Part shown: in pieces, positions 1-11,879 of the stretch | Numbering within the stretch: the stretch's first letter is position 1 | How the letters are laid out: every line of letters starts with the position of its first letter | DNA from: Megascapheus bottae | Lineage: Eukaryota; Chordata; Mammalia; Rodentia; Geomyidae | Direction: 5' to 3' | Assembly: GCA_024803745.1 (NCBI GenBank) | Contig: JANJXV010000013.1 | Span: forward strand, 8,680,001 to 8,744,000 | DNA length: 64,000 nucleotides | The notes under the pieces: model-generated | Seen by the model: the letters and a program-made list of their open reading frames with translations, nothing else | The model's database searches: none | Told to the model about the DNA's origin: nothing | Program-made: the position numbers and the translations under genes

Positions 1-244
1 CTTGGCTGGGCATCTTGGTATAGTGTGAGCCTGAGAGTGTAATCTAAACTCCCCGAGCTTTTGTATGTGTCCCTAAAAAATGTGGATAGTTGATCACTGC
101 CACAGAGGATTATGGTGAAGATTAATGAGGTAATGTATGTGAAATATCTAATCGTTTCTGATATATATGTTTCTTCCTTAGGTTTTCCTACTGGCTCCAT
201 AGTGTTCTTTTTTTCTGAAGTAACAATGATTCGCCTATCTATAA

Positions 245-271
245 TGTGTGTGTGTGTGTGTGTGTGTGTGT
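245..271. repeat. (GT)n microsatellite
   Basis: About 13 uninterrupted GT dinucleotides. They lie in otherwise unremarkable unique sequence and are not next to a recognisable SINE tail. Confidence 0.9.
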
Positions 272-499
272 TTATTTTTAAACCCAGCTGCTGCCACAAG
301 GCCATGAAGCCTGATGACAAGCTTTCACTCTATAAATCAAAGACCTTGACTTTCATCTTTCAACTCCATGGTCAGCATCCGTAGCATAGGCCAGCCTGAG
401 AGTTTGGTCTCACTACTTTAATTCAGTGCTGTCATCTATAAACATAGCCGACTGTCTTCCTCCCAGCACTGCTCTAACTAAACATAGAGCATCAGTTAA

Positions 500-870
500 T
501 GTCTCGATCCAGTTTGTATTGCTGTGGAATGTGGTGGCTGGGGCTAGGTGGATCGTGAAGAATGGTGGACGACGCTTACATCTCAGGAGATTCAAGTGCG
601 TGGCGCTGCCACTCACATGGCCGTGGTGAAGGTTTTTTGGTAGATTGTATCAGAGTGGTTGGTAGTACATGCAGGAGGAAGAGGTGCCAGGTTCTCCATA
701 ACAACCATCTTCATGAGATTGATTCCACCCATAGAACGAATGTGAATCCCTTCACAAATCACTTTCCACTAGGTCCTACCTTTCAATGCTTCCACTGCTT
801 CAACACCACTCCTCTGAGACCCAGTTCCTAACACATGAGCTTATGAGGGACACACTCAAACCATACCTAA
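500..870 (-). mobile_element. Degraded MaLR-type LTR (MST/MLT-like), antisense
   Basis: Several phrases fit an antisense ERVL-MaLR LTR. These include CATGAGATTGATTCCACCC-like text, CCACTAGGTCCTACC, a run resembling 'aacacatgagctt', and GACACACTCAAACCATA near 852-867, which would be the start of the LTR on the minus strand. The element is strongly diverged and its edges are approximate. Family assignment is from memory; another old LTR is possible. Confidence 0.45.
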
Positions 871-1086
871 ACCAGAGCACACACCACATACCTGGAAGGG
901 GTTCTTGTCTAGAACCCCAAACTCCAAAAGACTTAGGGATAATGCAAAGTTGAAAGCTCCTGTATCCTAAAAAAAAAAGAAGCTAATCAGATCGGAGGAA
1001 GGGTCGCCCTATAAACCAATGTTTCCCCAGAATACAAATGGCTGAGAAGTGTGGCTCCTATCACAGTTCCGGACTTCTGTGCAAGT
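871..1086. other. Unassigned stretch between LTR remnants
   Basis: Unique-looking sequence with a short A run. I recognise no gene or repeat family. Confidence 0.5.
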
Positions 1087-1480
1087 TGTTCGTTTTATTT
1101 ACCTGTGTTATTCAGCTTTCTGTTATTGTACCAAATACCTAAAGAAGAAAGGTAAGGGTTTATTTGGAGGCTCCAGTGCAGGAGCAAGAAGTGCCATTAT
1201 TTGGGGGGCTTATAGTAATTCAACATATTAGGAAAGGAGCATGTGGGAAAACAAAGCCATTCACCTCATAGCCAGGAAAGAAACAGAGAACACTAAAGGG
1301 ATTCACATCCCACTGTGACCTTCAATGGCCCATTTCCAAAGACATAAAGATTGCTGACTACAACCCACCTCTCACAGCATCTACCAGCATCCAATCCAAG
1401 CTGGGGACACAAACACAAACTAGCATACAAGCCCATTGGGGGACACTTAATATCTAACTCATGCCATTTCCTATTCAAGT
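1087..1480 (-). mobile_element. MaLR-type LTR, antisense
   Basis: Read on the minus strand, this begins near 1478 with a GTCCCCCAATGGGCT-like segment, passes a GGTCCCCAGC-like box, and ends with an AATAAACCCTT poly(A) signal (about 1155-1165). The final part, AGCTGAATAACACAGG, is the usual end of ERVL-MaLR LTRs. Length (about 395 bp) fits the family. No internal retroviral sequence is present, so it is a solo LTR. Its outer edge overlaps a 28-bp imperfect tandem duplication at 1455-1510. Confidence 0.65.
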
Positions 1481-2041
1481 TTTAACTCAAACCATTTCCT
1501 ATTCACATTTTAGGAACCATCCTGTCCTGAACCTTTTTTTTATCTGCTGTTTTTTCCCTGTTTGTTCTAAAAATCAACCTTTATTATAAAATAAGTTATA
1601 ATCCATATGTCCATTTTTATCTTCATAACCCTGGATGCTGGCTCTCCAACTTGCCACCAAATAAACACACTGCACATAAATGTCAGGAAGAGTGCAGGAT
1701 TTAGTAGGAGTCCCCAGAGGAGACAGTGGAAAGAATTTACATGGCATATCCACAGAAGACTACTCAAAAGGCTTTTTTTTGACATTTCTTATCTCACCTT
1801 GGCAGGCCCTCATTCTGCTCTACTTTTTCTGGATAACCACTCCTCCTGTTTATTTTCCTCTTTCATGTTTTTCATTCCCAGAACTCAGAGTTGAAAGGCA
1901 GAGCCAGCAGCAAGAAGAAGGTATAGAAAGTGCATAATTACTCAAGTCAGCATAGCACTTAGTTCAATTCCTAATTTATACCTCCCTGGCTGAGGGATCA
2001 TACCATATCACTTCACTTTTTCTTGACTCTATTATCTTTAT
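1481..2041. other. Gene-free unique stretch
   Basis: No repeat family recognised beyond the second copy of the 28-bp duplication at 1483-1510. Open frames here are under 100 codons, overlap on both strands, and show no domain-like features. Confidence 0.5.
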
Positions 2042-2275
2042 TTTACCTGTAGAGGTACTAGGGTTTGAACTTGGGGCTTCTAGTTTACTCAGCTGGCTTA
2101 CTTAAATTTTATGATCTACCACTTGAGCCACATCTCCTATATGGCATTTTGCTGATTGATTCAGGGTGGTGTCTTATCGGCTTTCCTAGCCTGGAGGCTT
2201 CAAAGCACAAACCTCTAAATCTCCCCCTCTAAAGTAGGCAGAATTACAGGTGACACTCACCAGGCACCATTCCAT
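2042..2275 (-). mobile_element. B1-head/ID-tail composite SINE, antisense, old
   Basis: On the plus strand it starts with the antisense tail (GGGTTTGAACTTGGGGC; ACCACTTGAGCCACA). It ends with the antisense B1-like head (CAGAATTACAGGTGACACTC). Many substitutions mark it as an old copy compared with the one at 30,960. Confidence 0.65.
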
Positions 2276-3043
2276 TTTGAGGCATATGATGAGGAAACAT
2301 TTACCTAATCCATCTACAGATTAGAGCAAAGGAATGGAAGGAACCACGTGGGATAATGCCTGACACAGAGAAGGCAGGCTGCAGAATTGTAATCACAGTG
2401 GTACAGAGAGGAATTGAGAAGTGTCTGAACCCAGATGGTGGCTGTTATAAGAGGAAGGAAGAGACAGGTGCATGAGACATTATGTCTCAACCTAGACTGG
2501 GGCTGCACTGGAGTGAAAGTCAGTGATGACAGGTCTCCGTTAAAGAGATTAAGTGCTTGGCCTTGCATGAAGCTCAGAGTGCCAGTCATGATACAGCTTG
2601 ACAGCTGGGCATCAGAGACTGCTGGGAGAATATGCCAGGTATCTCCCAGGGCCCACCCTGGTGGAGGGTGGGGGAGATATGGGGTTGAATTAATTAATTA
2701 AAATCCTGGCTGTGGTTCTGCTTGATGTTCAAGCAGATAACTGACAGGGCTACCTGACTGGTGAGTGTGGATGGCATTGTTAATAAATGGTGTTGGGAGG
2801 GTGAGTTCTAAAACATCTTCTGTACAGTTATAGTTTATTTTAAATTTCATTTGTGAAGATGTATGTTTTGTTAAGCTTTATAGAGTAACTTCTGAGGCAT
2901 AAAGTTGAAGTACCTCACCCTCATTTTCAGCCTGGTCACAAGTGACTGACAACAGCATATTGTATTACCTGACTCCTTCTAAGAGCTCAACAAGAGGGAG
3001 GAGTTTGAGGCTCGTTGTAGTAAAGAGACTCAGCTTTCAAAGT

Positions 3044-3045
<2 letters not shown>
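2276..3045. other. Gene-free unique stretch
   Basis: No recognisable repeat or exon. A short TTAATTAATTAA-type AT run lies near 2690-2700. Nothing else can be supported. Confidence 0.5.

Positions 3046-3092
<47 letters not shown>
3046..3092. repeat. (CA)n microsatellite
   Basis: About 22 uninterrupted CA units. Confidence 0.95.
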
Positions 3093-4407
3093 AAAATCCC
3101 AGTCTTTAAACTATAAATGTCACAGTGTTGCTTAACCTTCGTAGGTCTGTTTTCCATTGTGTATAATGTGGATGACACTTCCTCCTCTGCTGGGGTCTTC
3201 TGAGGTACAAAAAAAGATAGCATAAAGAGGACCAGGTGGGGTACCACAGCCCTGTGCTCCTGGCCACCCAGAAGGATAGTGGGAAGGAGTCACTGACCAA
3301 AACCAACACAGTGAAAGTGAGAGACGCTGGTGAAACAAAACTAAAACCAAAATCCAGAGGGTGAGTCTGGGGAGAGGGCTAATTGGTAGAGTTCTTGCTA
3401 GGCAAATATGAGGCCTTTAGTTCAAAACTCAGTATTGAAAACAGAGAAGATACTATAAGAAAAAGTGGGTGCTGGCCTATAGTTGGTACTGGGGTGTATT
3501 GGTTTATTTGCCTTTCTTATGTCAGACTGACAGCATCTATGTTGTTGGAACACTCTGAATTAACAAAGAGGAAAATGAGAGAGGACTGCTCTGAAATTGG
3601 TGCATGATTTAAGATGTCTGCGGTTTGCTTTGAAAAGAGATAGGATCTAAATGAAAGTCAAGGCTAAAACCAAATATTACTTAAAAGTTTTAGTGGGCTG
3701 AGTTGCAGGACACTAACATGACAATGTAGAGATTTCAGGAGGGGAGGATGGGTGGGGGACGAAAAGAGGAAGAAAAGAGGCAAGAAGTAAAGGAAGGAAG
3801 CAAGGAAAGTCTAAGGAAAGAAAGGATGGAGGGACTTGAAGCATGGAGGAGCTGGAGCTCTGTATTGAAATATAAAGCATTTGCTTTGTGGATAAAAGGG
3901 AAGACACGAAGTGATAGCACGAAGCCTACAAACCACCAACATTCAATCCATTCAAATTATCTTCTATAGAGATTCCTAACACAAAATCAGAGGCAGAGGT
4001 AGCGCAAGCCACATAAGAACTCCCCAGAAACCTTGGGACTGGGAAAAGCCTTGATGTATTTTCCTCACTATTCTATGCTATAGTTGAAAGAGGCACCAGA
4101 CTTGGAATCCTCCCAAGGGCCGAGTTATACAGAGTCACTGATGTTAATGCATACATGACATGAGTTTTAGAAGAAATCAACTATATTATATTCATGTTGG
4201 AGTCGAGAGTGAGGATTTGCAGCTCAAGCCCTCACCCATTCCTGACATCAGGAAAGTAGATTCCCAAAATTTAAGATTACCCTCCACAAATAAACAGATA
4301 TAAGATCTAAAATGGGGGATACTGGTATGCTGTTGCGAGGAGCCCTTAAGACAGGAAGGTAGGTAGATTCCTGCATGGCTACACAAAATCTAAGCTAAGG
4401 ACATTAG

Positions 4408-4408
<1 letters not shown>
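3093..4408. other. Gene-free unique stretch with a purine-rich patch
   Basis: A GA-rich segment at about 3735-3840 (AGGAAG-type text) is the only notable composition. Open frames here are short, and the antisense serine-rich ones come only from the purine patch. Confidence 0.5.

Positions 4409-4409
<1 letters not shown>

Positions 4410-4459
<50 letters not shown>
4410..4459. repeat. (GT)n microsatellite
   Basis: About 25 uninterrupted GT units, some 80 bp outside the 3' end of L1-A. Confidence 0.95.
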
Positions 4460-4462
<3 letters not shown>

Positions 4463-5073
4463 GGAAACAGCCCAGACTTGAAAACTAGATATGATTGGGT
4501 TTGAATTTTAGACCTGTCAGTGTGAGCTGTGACATCTGATGTCTGGGTTTGGTTTTTTTTGTTGTTGTATTTTTTATTAAAGAATTTATTAACATTGATT
4601 TTTTACATCATATTTTAAATGACAAGTTTAACTAACAAGTGTTCAAGGAGGGAATCTCTATTTACAATCACTGGGACTTAGTATTTAGAACTTAATCACA
4701 ATTAGGCTAAGGGTTTGTATGTCATAGAAACATTAATTTATGAAATAAGACTAAGTCTATAGAGTCATAGGATTTTATATTTATATAGTTATGTTTATAT
4801 TTCCATTACCATGTCCATAGTTTAGGTTATGCAGTTATTGAGTCCTCACTCTTGTACTCTTTGGATTCAATAGCCACATATTAAGGATACCATGCACCTT
4901 TTGTTCCTTAGGTCTTGACTTGTCTCACTCAACATGATTCACTCTAGATTCATCCACTTCCCTGCAAATGCCATTATTTTATCTTGTCTGTTGGCTATGT
5001 AGAATTCCACTGTGTATATATACCACATTTTCTGTATCCATTCATCTGCAGTAGGGCATCTGGATTGTTTTCA

Positions 5074-8000
5074 TCACCTGGCTATTGTGAATAGTGCAGA
5101 GATGAACATAGCTGAGCAGGTGTCTTTATAATATCCTGGGTCATACTGTTCAGAATAGATGCCCAGAAGTGGTATGGTGGGATCGTAGGGAAGGTCTATT
5201 TTCAGTTGTCTAAGAAAACTCCACACTGCTTTCCAGAGTGGCTGAACTAGTCTGCATTCCCACCAGCACTGTAGTAGGGTTCCTTTTTCTCCACAACCCT
5301 GCCAGCAACTGTCATTATCTGAGTTCAAAATCTTGGCCATTCTTGTTGGGGAAAGATGGTATCTTAGGGTTGTTTTTATTTGCATTTCCTTTATGACCAT
5401 AGATGATGAACATGTTCTCATATGCTTTTCTGCCATTTTAGTCTCTTCTAATAAGTCCCTCTTTAGTTCCCTTTCCCATTTAGTGAATCGTTTATTGGGT
5501 TTGGGGGGGATTAGTTTCTTGAGTTCCCTGTAGATGCTGGATATTAAGCATTTGTCAGATGTATTGTTGGTGAATATCTTGTCCCAGTTGGTTGGCTGTC
5601 TCTCTACTTTTGTGACTATGTTTTTATCTGTACAGAAACTTTTTATTTTAGGTAGTCCCATCTATTGAGTCTCTCTCCAATCTGCTGTTACCCTGGGATT
5701 CTGTTCAGGAATCTTTTGCCTGTGCCTATGAGTTCCAGTGTCTCTCCTACTTTATCATGTGGCAGTTTCATGGTTTCCGGTCTGACATTGAGGTCTTTGA
5801 TCCACTTTGAGTTAATGCTTGTGCATGGCGAAAGACTAGGGTCAATTTTTAGTTTTCTGCATGTGGCTTCCCAGTTTTTCCAGCACCAATAATTGAATAG
5901 ACTGTGTTTATTCCACTGTATATCTTTGGTCTCTTTGTCAAATACAAGTTGCCTATAGGTATGTGGTTCTATTTCTGGATCTTCTATTCTGTTCCACTGA
6001 TCTTCTGATCTGTTTTTCTGCCAATACCAAGCGGTTTTAGTTATTATGGCTCTATAGTAGAGTGTCCTCTTTAATTTCTTTCGTTAGGCTTTTATAGTTT
6101 TCATTAAATAATTCCTTTACATCTTTGGTTAAGTTAATTCCTAAGTATTTTATTCTTTTGGGGGCTATTGCGAATGGGATCATTTTCTTGATTTGGCCTT
6201 TTGTTCGTGTATTGTTAGTGTACAAAATTAACAGAAGGTTAATTTTGTATCCTGCCACTTTGCTTTGCTAAAGTAGTTTATTAATTCTAGAAGTTTGGGA
6301 GTGGAGTTCGTTGGGTCACTCAAGTAGAGGATCATGTCATCTGCGAATAGGGATAGTTTAATTTCTTCTTTCCCTATGTGGATCCCTTTGATGTCCTTTT
6401 CTTGCCTTATTGCTCTGGCTAAGGGTTCCAGCACTATATTGAAGAGAAGTGGAGAGAGTGGGCATCCCTGTCTAGTTCCTGATTTTAAGGTGAGTGGTTC
6501 CAGTCTTTCACCATTTAGTATAGTACTGGCTGTAGGTTTTTCATATGTGGCTTTAACTATTTTGAAGAATGTACCTCTTACTCCTATTGTTTCTAGTGCT
6601 TTCAACATGAATGGATGTTTTATTTTGTCAAATGCCTTCTCCGCGTCCAGAGAAATTATCATATGCTTCTTATCCTTAGCTCTATTGATGTGATGTATTA
6701 CATTGATTGATTTGCAAATGTTAAACCAGCCTTGCATCTGTGGGATGAAGCCTACTTGATCATAGTTTATGATTTTTTAAAATTTGTTTCTGGATTCTGT
6801 TGGCTAATATTTTATTGAGGATTTTTGTGTCTGGGTTCATGAGAGATATAGGTCTATAGTTTTCTTTTTTTATTGGGTCTTTCCCTGGTTTAGGGATGAG
6901 AGTAATATTAGCTTCATAAAATGAGTTTGGTATTGCTCCTTCTGTTTCTGATTCTCGGAAGAGTTTCAAGAGTGTAGGTGTTATTTCATCTTGAGACATC
7001 TTGTAGAATTCTGCAGTGAAACCATCCGGACCTGAGCTCTTTTTGGTTGGCATTTCCCTGATTGCTTCCACAATTTCATTGTAAGAGATTGGTTTGTTCA
7101 ATTTGTTTACCTCATCGTTGTTCAGTATGAGTAGCCTCTATTTATTTAAGAAATCATTCATTTCTACTAGATTTTCTTGTTTCTTTGAATATAGGCCCTG
7201 GCAGTACCTATTCATTATGGACTGAATTTCTTGGGAATCAGTTGTGATTGTTCCCGTGGGGTCTCTAATCTTGTTTATTTGAGTCTCCCCTTGCCTTTTT
7301 TTGATCAATCTTTCCAGGGGTCTGTCTATTTTGTTGACTGTTTCAAAGAACCAACTTTTTGATTTATCAATTTTGTATATAGTAGATCTCTGAAATTTCT
7401 GATTTTATTTTTGTTATTTCTGTCCTTCTAGTTGTTTTAGAATTAACTTTTTCTTGCTCTTCTAGGTGTTTCAGGGGTTTTTTTAAGTTATTTACGTGCT
7501 CTTCTTCTGTCTTTTTAATATGCGCTCCTAGTGCAATAAATTTGCCTCTTAAAACTGCCTTTGCTGTGGCCCATGAGTTCCTTTGGGATGTTTCTTGATT
7601 GTCATTACATTCAAGGAAGTTTTTAATTTCATTTCTGATATGATCTATTACCCAGGAGTTATTCAGAAGTGTGTTGTTCAGCTTCCAAGTGACTGAATAT
7701 TTTTTGACTTTGACTGCATAGTTCAGAATTGGTCTGACTCCACTGTGGTCTGATAGAATACATGGGATTATATCAGTCCTCTTGTTTCTGCTTAAGTTTA
7801 CTGTATGAACTATTATATGATCTATTTTGGAGTGTGTTCCATGTGCTGCTGAGAAAAATGTAAAAAGTTTCACCATTGGGTGGAAGACTCTGTGTATATC
7901 TATTAAGCCCAGCTAGGCTATGGTGTCGCTTAAGTAGATGGTGTCTTTGCTTAACTTTTGTTGAGTTGACCTGTCATTTGTTGAGAGTGGTGTATTGAGG

Positions 8001-8434
8001 TCTCCCACTATGATTGTGTTTGAGTCTATCTTGTTCTGTAATTCTAAGAGAGTTTGTTTGATGAATTTGGGTGCTCCCTTGTTGGGGGAGTAAATGTTTA
8101 TAACTGTAATATTATGGGCATGGATTGTACCCTTTACTAATATATAATGGCTGTCTCTATCTTTATGTACTGATATTACTGAGAAGTTAATTTTGTCGGA
8201 TATTAGGATTGCTACTCCTGCTTTTTCGCATGGTGCATTGGAGTGGAAAATTCGTTTCCATCCTTTCACTTGGAATTTGTTTCTGTCTTTGGCAGTGAGG
8301 TGGGTCTCTTGGAGGCAACATATGGATGGGTGGTGTTTCTTAATCCAGTCTGCTGCTCTGTGTCTTTTGATTGGATTCTTCAGCCCGTTCACATTTATGG
8401 AAATTATAGAGAGGTGGTCAGTGTCCATTGTCAT
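5074..8434 (-). pseudogene. L1-A ORF2 (endonuclease/reverse transcriptase), broken
   Basis: Open pieces at 8434-7913, 7876-7367, 7101-6760, 6737-6228, 6258-6052 and 5661-5074 together follow L1 ORF2. The first piece is an APE-type endonuclease with CLQETHL and GDLNTPLS. The second holds the SDHSGV motif. The fourth carries the reverse transcriptase core, with [14 protein letters not shown] and FADDMILYL (active-site codons near 6330-6347). The last piece contains the cysteine-rich C-terminal knuckle, CWQGCGEKGTLLQCWWEC. Between KEIKE and YYRAII (near 6058) about 83 residues present in L1-B are missing. The span is about 1,120 codons against about 1,220 in L1-B. The role in the parent element is target-primed reverse transcription; this copy is dead. 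Confidence 0.92.
6221..6249. repeat. Perfect inverted repeat inside L1-A ORF2
   Basis: TACAAAATTAAC and its exact reverse complement GTTAATTTTGTA are separated by 5 nt. In L1-B the corresponding region is not palindromic. It may be a hairpin-templated change; it has no known function. Confidence 0.85.
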
Positions 8435-8559
8435 TATTTATTTTTACTTTTAAGTTTCTTTCTCTCTCTTTTTCCCCCTTTTGTGTTTATTGAATTATAG
8501 ATATTTGCTTCTTGATGGGGGTTCTTGATGTTCTACAACTTGTTGTTGATTAATTAGTG

Positions 8560-9352
8560 TTTTTTGTAATGCTGGTTTAGTGTGCACGTATTCATAAAGC
8601 TTCTCTTTGAGTGAAGTATTCTTGTTTCTCCCTCAAATGTAAATGCTAGTTTTGCTGGATATATCAGTCTGGGTTGGCAGTTGTTGGTCTTCAGGACATC
8701 AATAATGTTTTTCCAAGCTTTTCTTGCATTTAAGATTTGCGTGGAGAGATCTGCTGTAATTCAATTTTTTTTTCCCATTGTAGTATAGCTCTTTCTTTGT
8801 TTTTGCAGCTTTTAAGATCAATTCCTTGGTATTTGAGTCTAGTGTCTTTACTATGGTATGTCTAGATGAGTTCCTTCTAGGATCTTGCCTAGAGTCCTGA
8901 AAACTTCAATAATGTGAGTATTTTCCCTTTTGAGGTTGGGGAAGTTCTCTTCTATGATTTTGGTGAATAAGGGTTGCATTCCTTTGTCCTGAAATTTGGT
9001 GCCTATTATACAATCCCTATTATACTTCTTTGCTGCATCTGCCAGGTCCTGGAGTTCTAGTGGATTCTGACTGATTTTTCCAAGGTGGTGATTCTCTGTT
9101 CCAGCTCTTGTGTTTTATCTTCCATTCTTGATGTTCTATTCTCCATCTCAGTCAATCTGCTGCTTCATGCCTCCATTTTTGCTTGAAGTGTGGACATTGA
9201 GCTGATCGTGTCTGCAGAGAGGGTATTGAACTTTTCTTCCACTTCTCTTTTGAGAATTCGAAGAGTTCCATGGAAATTTCTTGCTTATGCTTTTGGAAAT
9301 CAGCCTTGATTTCATTAGTCATTTCCAAAATCATTTCCTTGATTTGAGTCAT
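8560..9352 (-). pseudogene. L1-A ORF1 remnant
   Basis: An open piece at 9352-9152 is rich in K, E and Q (KEMILEMTNEIKADFQKHKQ), like the coiled coil of the L1 ORF1 RNA chaperone. At about 8780-8560 the minus strand reads through NNCQPRLIYPAKLAF, matching the C-terminal domain of L1-B ORF1 (NNYQPRILYPAKLSF). The central RNA-recognition region is frameshifted. ORF1 normally coats L1 RNA as trimers. Confidence 0.8.
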
Positions 9353-9399
9353 ATTTCATGTCTCTTCAGGTGTCAATTCTTGGGTGACATCTCTCTCAT

Positions 9400-10504
9400 C
9401 CCTTCGCTCTTGTTTCCTTTTGGGCTTTGCGTGGGACTTTGATTATTTATGTATGTCGTAATTCATCTTTGCACTCTCCTAGGCATCAAGAACTGTTGTT
9501 GTAGTTCGCTCTGTGGTCGGTAGGTGGCGGTCTTTACTTGGATTGGGAGCGGTGGTTCTGGGAATCTGTGTATACCTGTGGTTCTCAGCCAAATTGATTT
9601 CTCTGCTTACTAGGTCAGAGTTTGAAGCTTTTGCAGGTGTTCGGCCTGTTCCCAGAAGCTGTGTGCTGCTGCATGACTAGCTCTCAGCCCAACCAGTGGC
9701 CTCACAGTGGGCCATGGGATGGATCTGCGTGCTTCAGTCTCAGCATGTTGGGTGGATGGTTGCTTTTCCCGCGCTGTTTCCAGGGGCAGCCCCTGTTGGG
9801 CAGGTGGTAGCAGGGACACCTCCACCCCTTTGGGTGGGGAGTTGGGTTTTAGCACCTGTCCGCCTGTCAGTCTCCAGTCAATGGCCTGGGGGAGGAGGTT
9901 GTTGAGGGAAGGGACAGGATTAATTCCTTGCCCCCCTGCACTTACCAGTCTTTCTCTGGTGGGGTGGAGGGACCTGAGTTAAGTTCTATAGCTTGGAACC
10001 AGCTCTGCTTTCCCGATGGGTTTGGGGACCCGCTAAGCTACCCACTGAGCTACTCACTCCCCTGTGTTTGGCTGTGAGCTAATCCGCGGTCTTGGAGAAT
10101 CATTCACTCCCCTGGGATCTCAGCCACCTCCCGTGGTCCGCGTCTGGGTTCCGCGACTTGCTGTTCTGGTCTGTGCTGGTTCCTGCATCTGGCTTCTGCC
10201 ATTGCTGGCCCAGTCCTATGCTAGTTTGTGCAGTGGTCAATGCTGCCCGGCCCAGCACCCTCGCCAGCTTGGAGCTGGCGGTGAGGGGTGGGGGAGGGGT
10301 CCTCGTGTTTGGAATTCTTTGAGAAAGTTGGATGTGAGCTTTATCTGGATTTATTTTCTGGTTTGAGTCCTTCTCCATTGCTTCTTGAGTTTGTTGTTTT
10401 GGATTTCTTAAGGTAATTGGCTCGTGGGATTCCCTGGTTCTCTCTTTTTGTGGGAGAGAGCTAGGCAGAGTCCCTATTGTCTTGGCGCCATCTTCCGCCT
10501 CTCT
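9400..10504 (-). promoter_or_regulatory. L1-A 5' UTR/promoter with YY1-like site at its 5' end
   Basis: GC-rich region immediately upstream of ORF1. Its outermost part on the minus strand reads AAGATGGCGCC (10,494 downward), the YY1-type motif that sits at the start of mammalian L1s and sets the transcription start. It aligns with the L1-B 5' UTR: about 9 bases in 10 agree over 10,320-10,497 against 51,929-52,105, and a block near 9,656-9,750 clearly matches 50,705-50,790. Confidence 0.8.
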
Positions 10505-10689
10505 TCTGGGTTTGTTTTTATACACATCAAAAAGAAACAGAATAGTACACTGCCAATACACACAAGGTCAGATAAGACAAGGTATAGTAGAAGTCTGCTT
10601 TCATTTTGTTCTATACCATTCTTTAGCACATGGCATTGAGAAAGCTACCAGAAAGATGAGAAGCAGAGAAGCATTCAAAAATGAGTCTG

Positions 10690-10832
10690 AAGCTAATGTG
10701 GTAGCTCACACCTGTAATCCTAGCTATTCAGGAGGCTAACTTCTGAGGATTAAGGTTCAAACCCAGCCTCGGAAAGAAAGTTCATAAGATGCTTATCTCC
10801 AGTTAACTACAAAATAACATGAAATAAAATAA
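10690..10832 (+). mobile_element. B1-head SINE, truncated
   Basis: B1-like start (GTAGCTCACACCTGTAATCC, GCTATTCAGGAGGCTAA) followed by TTCATAAGATGCTTATCTCC. It ends in an A-rich stretch before the ID-like tail would begin. The next SINE follows directly. Confidence 0.75.
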
Positions 10833-11090
10833 AAGCTAAAAGCCTAATACAGTGGCTCACACCTGTAAACCTAGCTACCCAGGAAGCTGAGATCTGAAGA
10901 TCATGGTTCAAAGCCAGCCACTCACTGAAGTCCATGAGACCCTGATCTCCAATTAAACACCAGAAAACCAGAAGTGGTGCTGTGGCTCAAGGGGTACAGC
11001 AGTAGCCTTGAGATAAAGAGCTCAGGGACAGAGCCCAGGCCCAGAGTTCAAGCCCCACAACCGACAAAAAACAAAATAAAATAAAAGCTA
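10833..11090 (+). mobile_element. B1-head/ID-tail composite SINE, full length
   Basis: The head is a 7SL/B1-like segment (CAGTGGCTCACACCTGTAAA, GGAAGCTGAGATCTGAAGAT). The middle link is CTGATCTCCAATTAAACACC. The ID-like tail is GAAGTGGTGCTGTGGCTCAA, ending CAGAGTTCAAGCCCCACAAC. An (AAAAT)n tail follows. Confidence 0.88.
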
Positions 11091-11155
11091 GACATAGAGC
11101 TGTGGCTGACATGGTAGAACACTAACCTTGAAAGAGAAAAAACAACCCAGTGTAC
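11091..11155 (+). mobile_element. ID-like SINE tail fragment
   Basis: GAGCTGTGGCTGACATGGTA and AACACTAACCTTGA match only the tail module of the composite SINEs. It follows the A-rich end of the preceding SINE and leads into a C/A-rich simple repeat. Confidence 0.6.
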
Positions 11156-11238
11156 ACACACACCCTTTCAACCCCTACCCCCCACCCCCACCCCCCCACA
11201 CACACCCCTCACCCCCACACACACACCTCTCTCTCTCT
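11156..11238. repeat. C/A-rich simple repeat
   Basis: Mixed CCCCA, CACA and CT units directly after a SINE tail, consistent with growth from the SINE's A-rich end. Confidence 0.85.
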
Positions 11239-11879
11239 GAGAACTTCTGCCTGGAAGGACACTGCTTTATCCTAAAGCTGTGCCTCCAATGGTAAATCAC
11301 CAATTTGATAGGAAGATTATTGTAGATGTGTTAGTTGGGAAAATAGAGGTAGCATTCTTCCAGTTGTGCCCTTCTTCCACTCATGCTATTCAGGCAGCCA
11401 CTGGTCTCCACCCCCTTCCTCATGGAGTCTCACTGCAAGATTCCAGACAGCTGATGATGTGCCACTAGAGCTGGCCCAGGTGGATCACCTGACACGCTTA
11501 CTTGCTCCTCTGTTCAAGACTTAACTTGGATCTACTTTTTACCTATTGGCAGAGAAATGGCTTCACTGTATTTAACATTTTTGTTCAATTATTTAAGATA
11601 TAGGAAAGCCTTAGTACCTGAAGGCACATGTAACCAAGAAACCCAATGTTCATATAACTCTGGCTAGAGAAGACAGCACCCTGGAGGAGAAGCAGGACCT
11701 GATTCTAATTCCGCCAACATCTTTGGAGCTGGAAATCTCTGGACCTTTAACTCTTCAAGTGAAAATTGAGAGAAGGTTTGGGTAGGTTGACAATACCAGT
11801 CTTAAATTAGAATTGCAAGAGCATGGTGAGATCATGGCACTAGTTAAAATAGAAAGAGCAATTACTTTGTATAAGAAAT
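11239..11879. other. Gene-free unique stretch
   Basis: No repeat family or exon recognised. Frames are short and lack domain-like composition. Confidence 0.5.

Larger units (their letters stand above)
4556..10504 (-). mobile_element. L1-A: full-span LINE-1, minus strand, degraded
   Basis: An L1 in antisense. The 3' end is the T-rich run after 4550 and the 5' end is near 10,504. TCTGGGTTTG occurs at 4542-4551 and again at 10505-10514, with T-runs following both, and is taken as the TSD. In order on the minus strand there is a GC-rich 5' UTR (about 10,504-9,400), ORF1 remains (about 9,352-8,560), ORF2 pieces (8,434-5,074) and an AT-rich 3' UTR (about 5,070-4,560). It is 5.95 kb against 7.3 kb for L1-B. 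Part of the difference is a deletion of about 83 codons in ORF2. Frameshifts and stops are spread throughout, so it cannot make its proteins. Confidence 0.93.
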
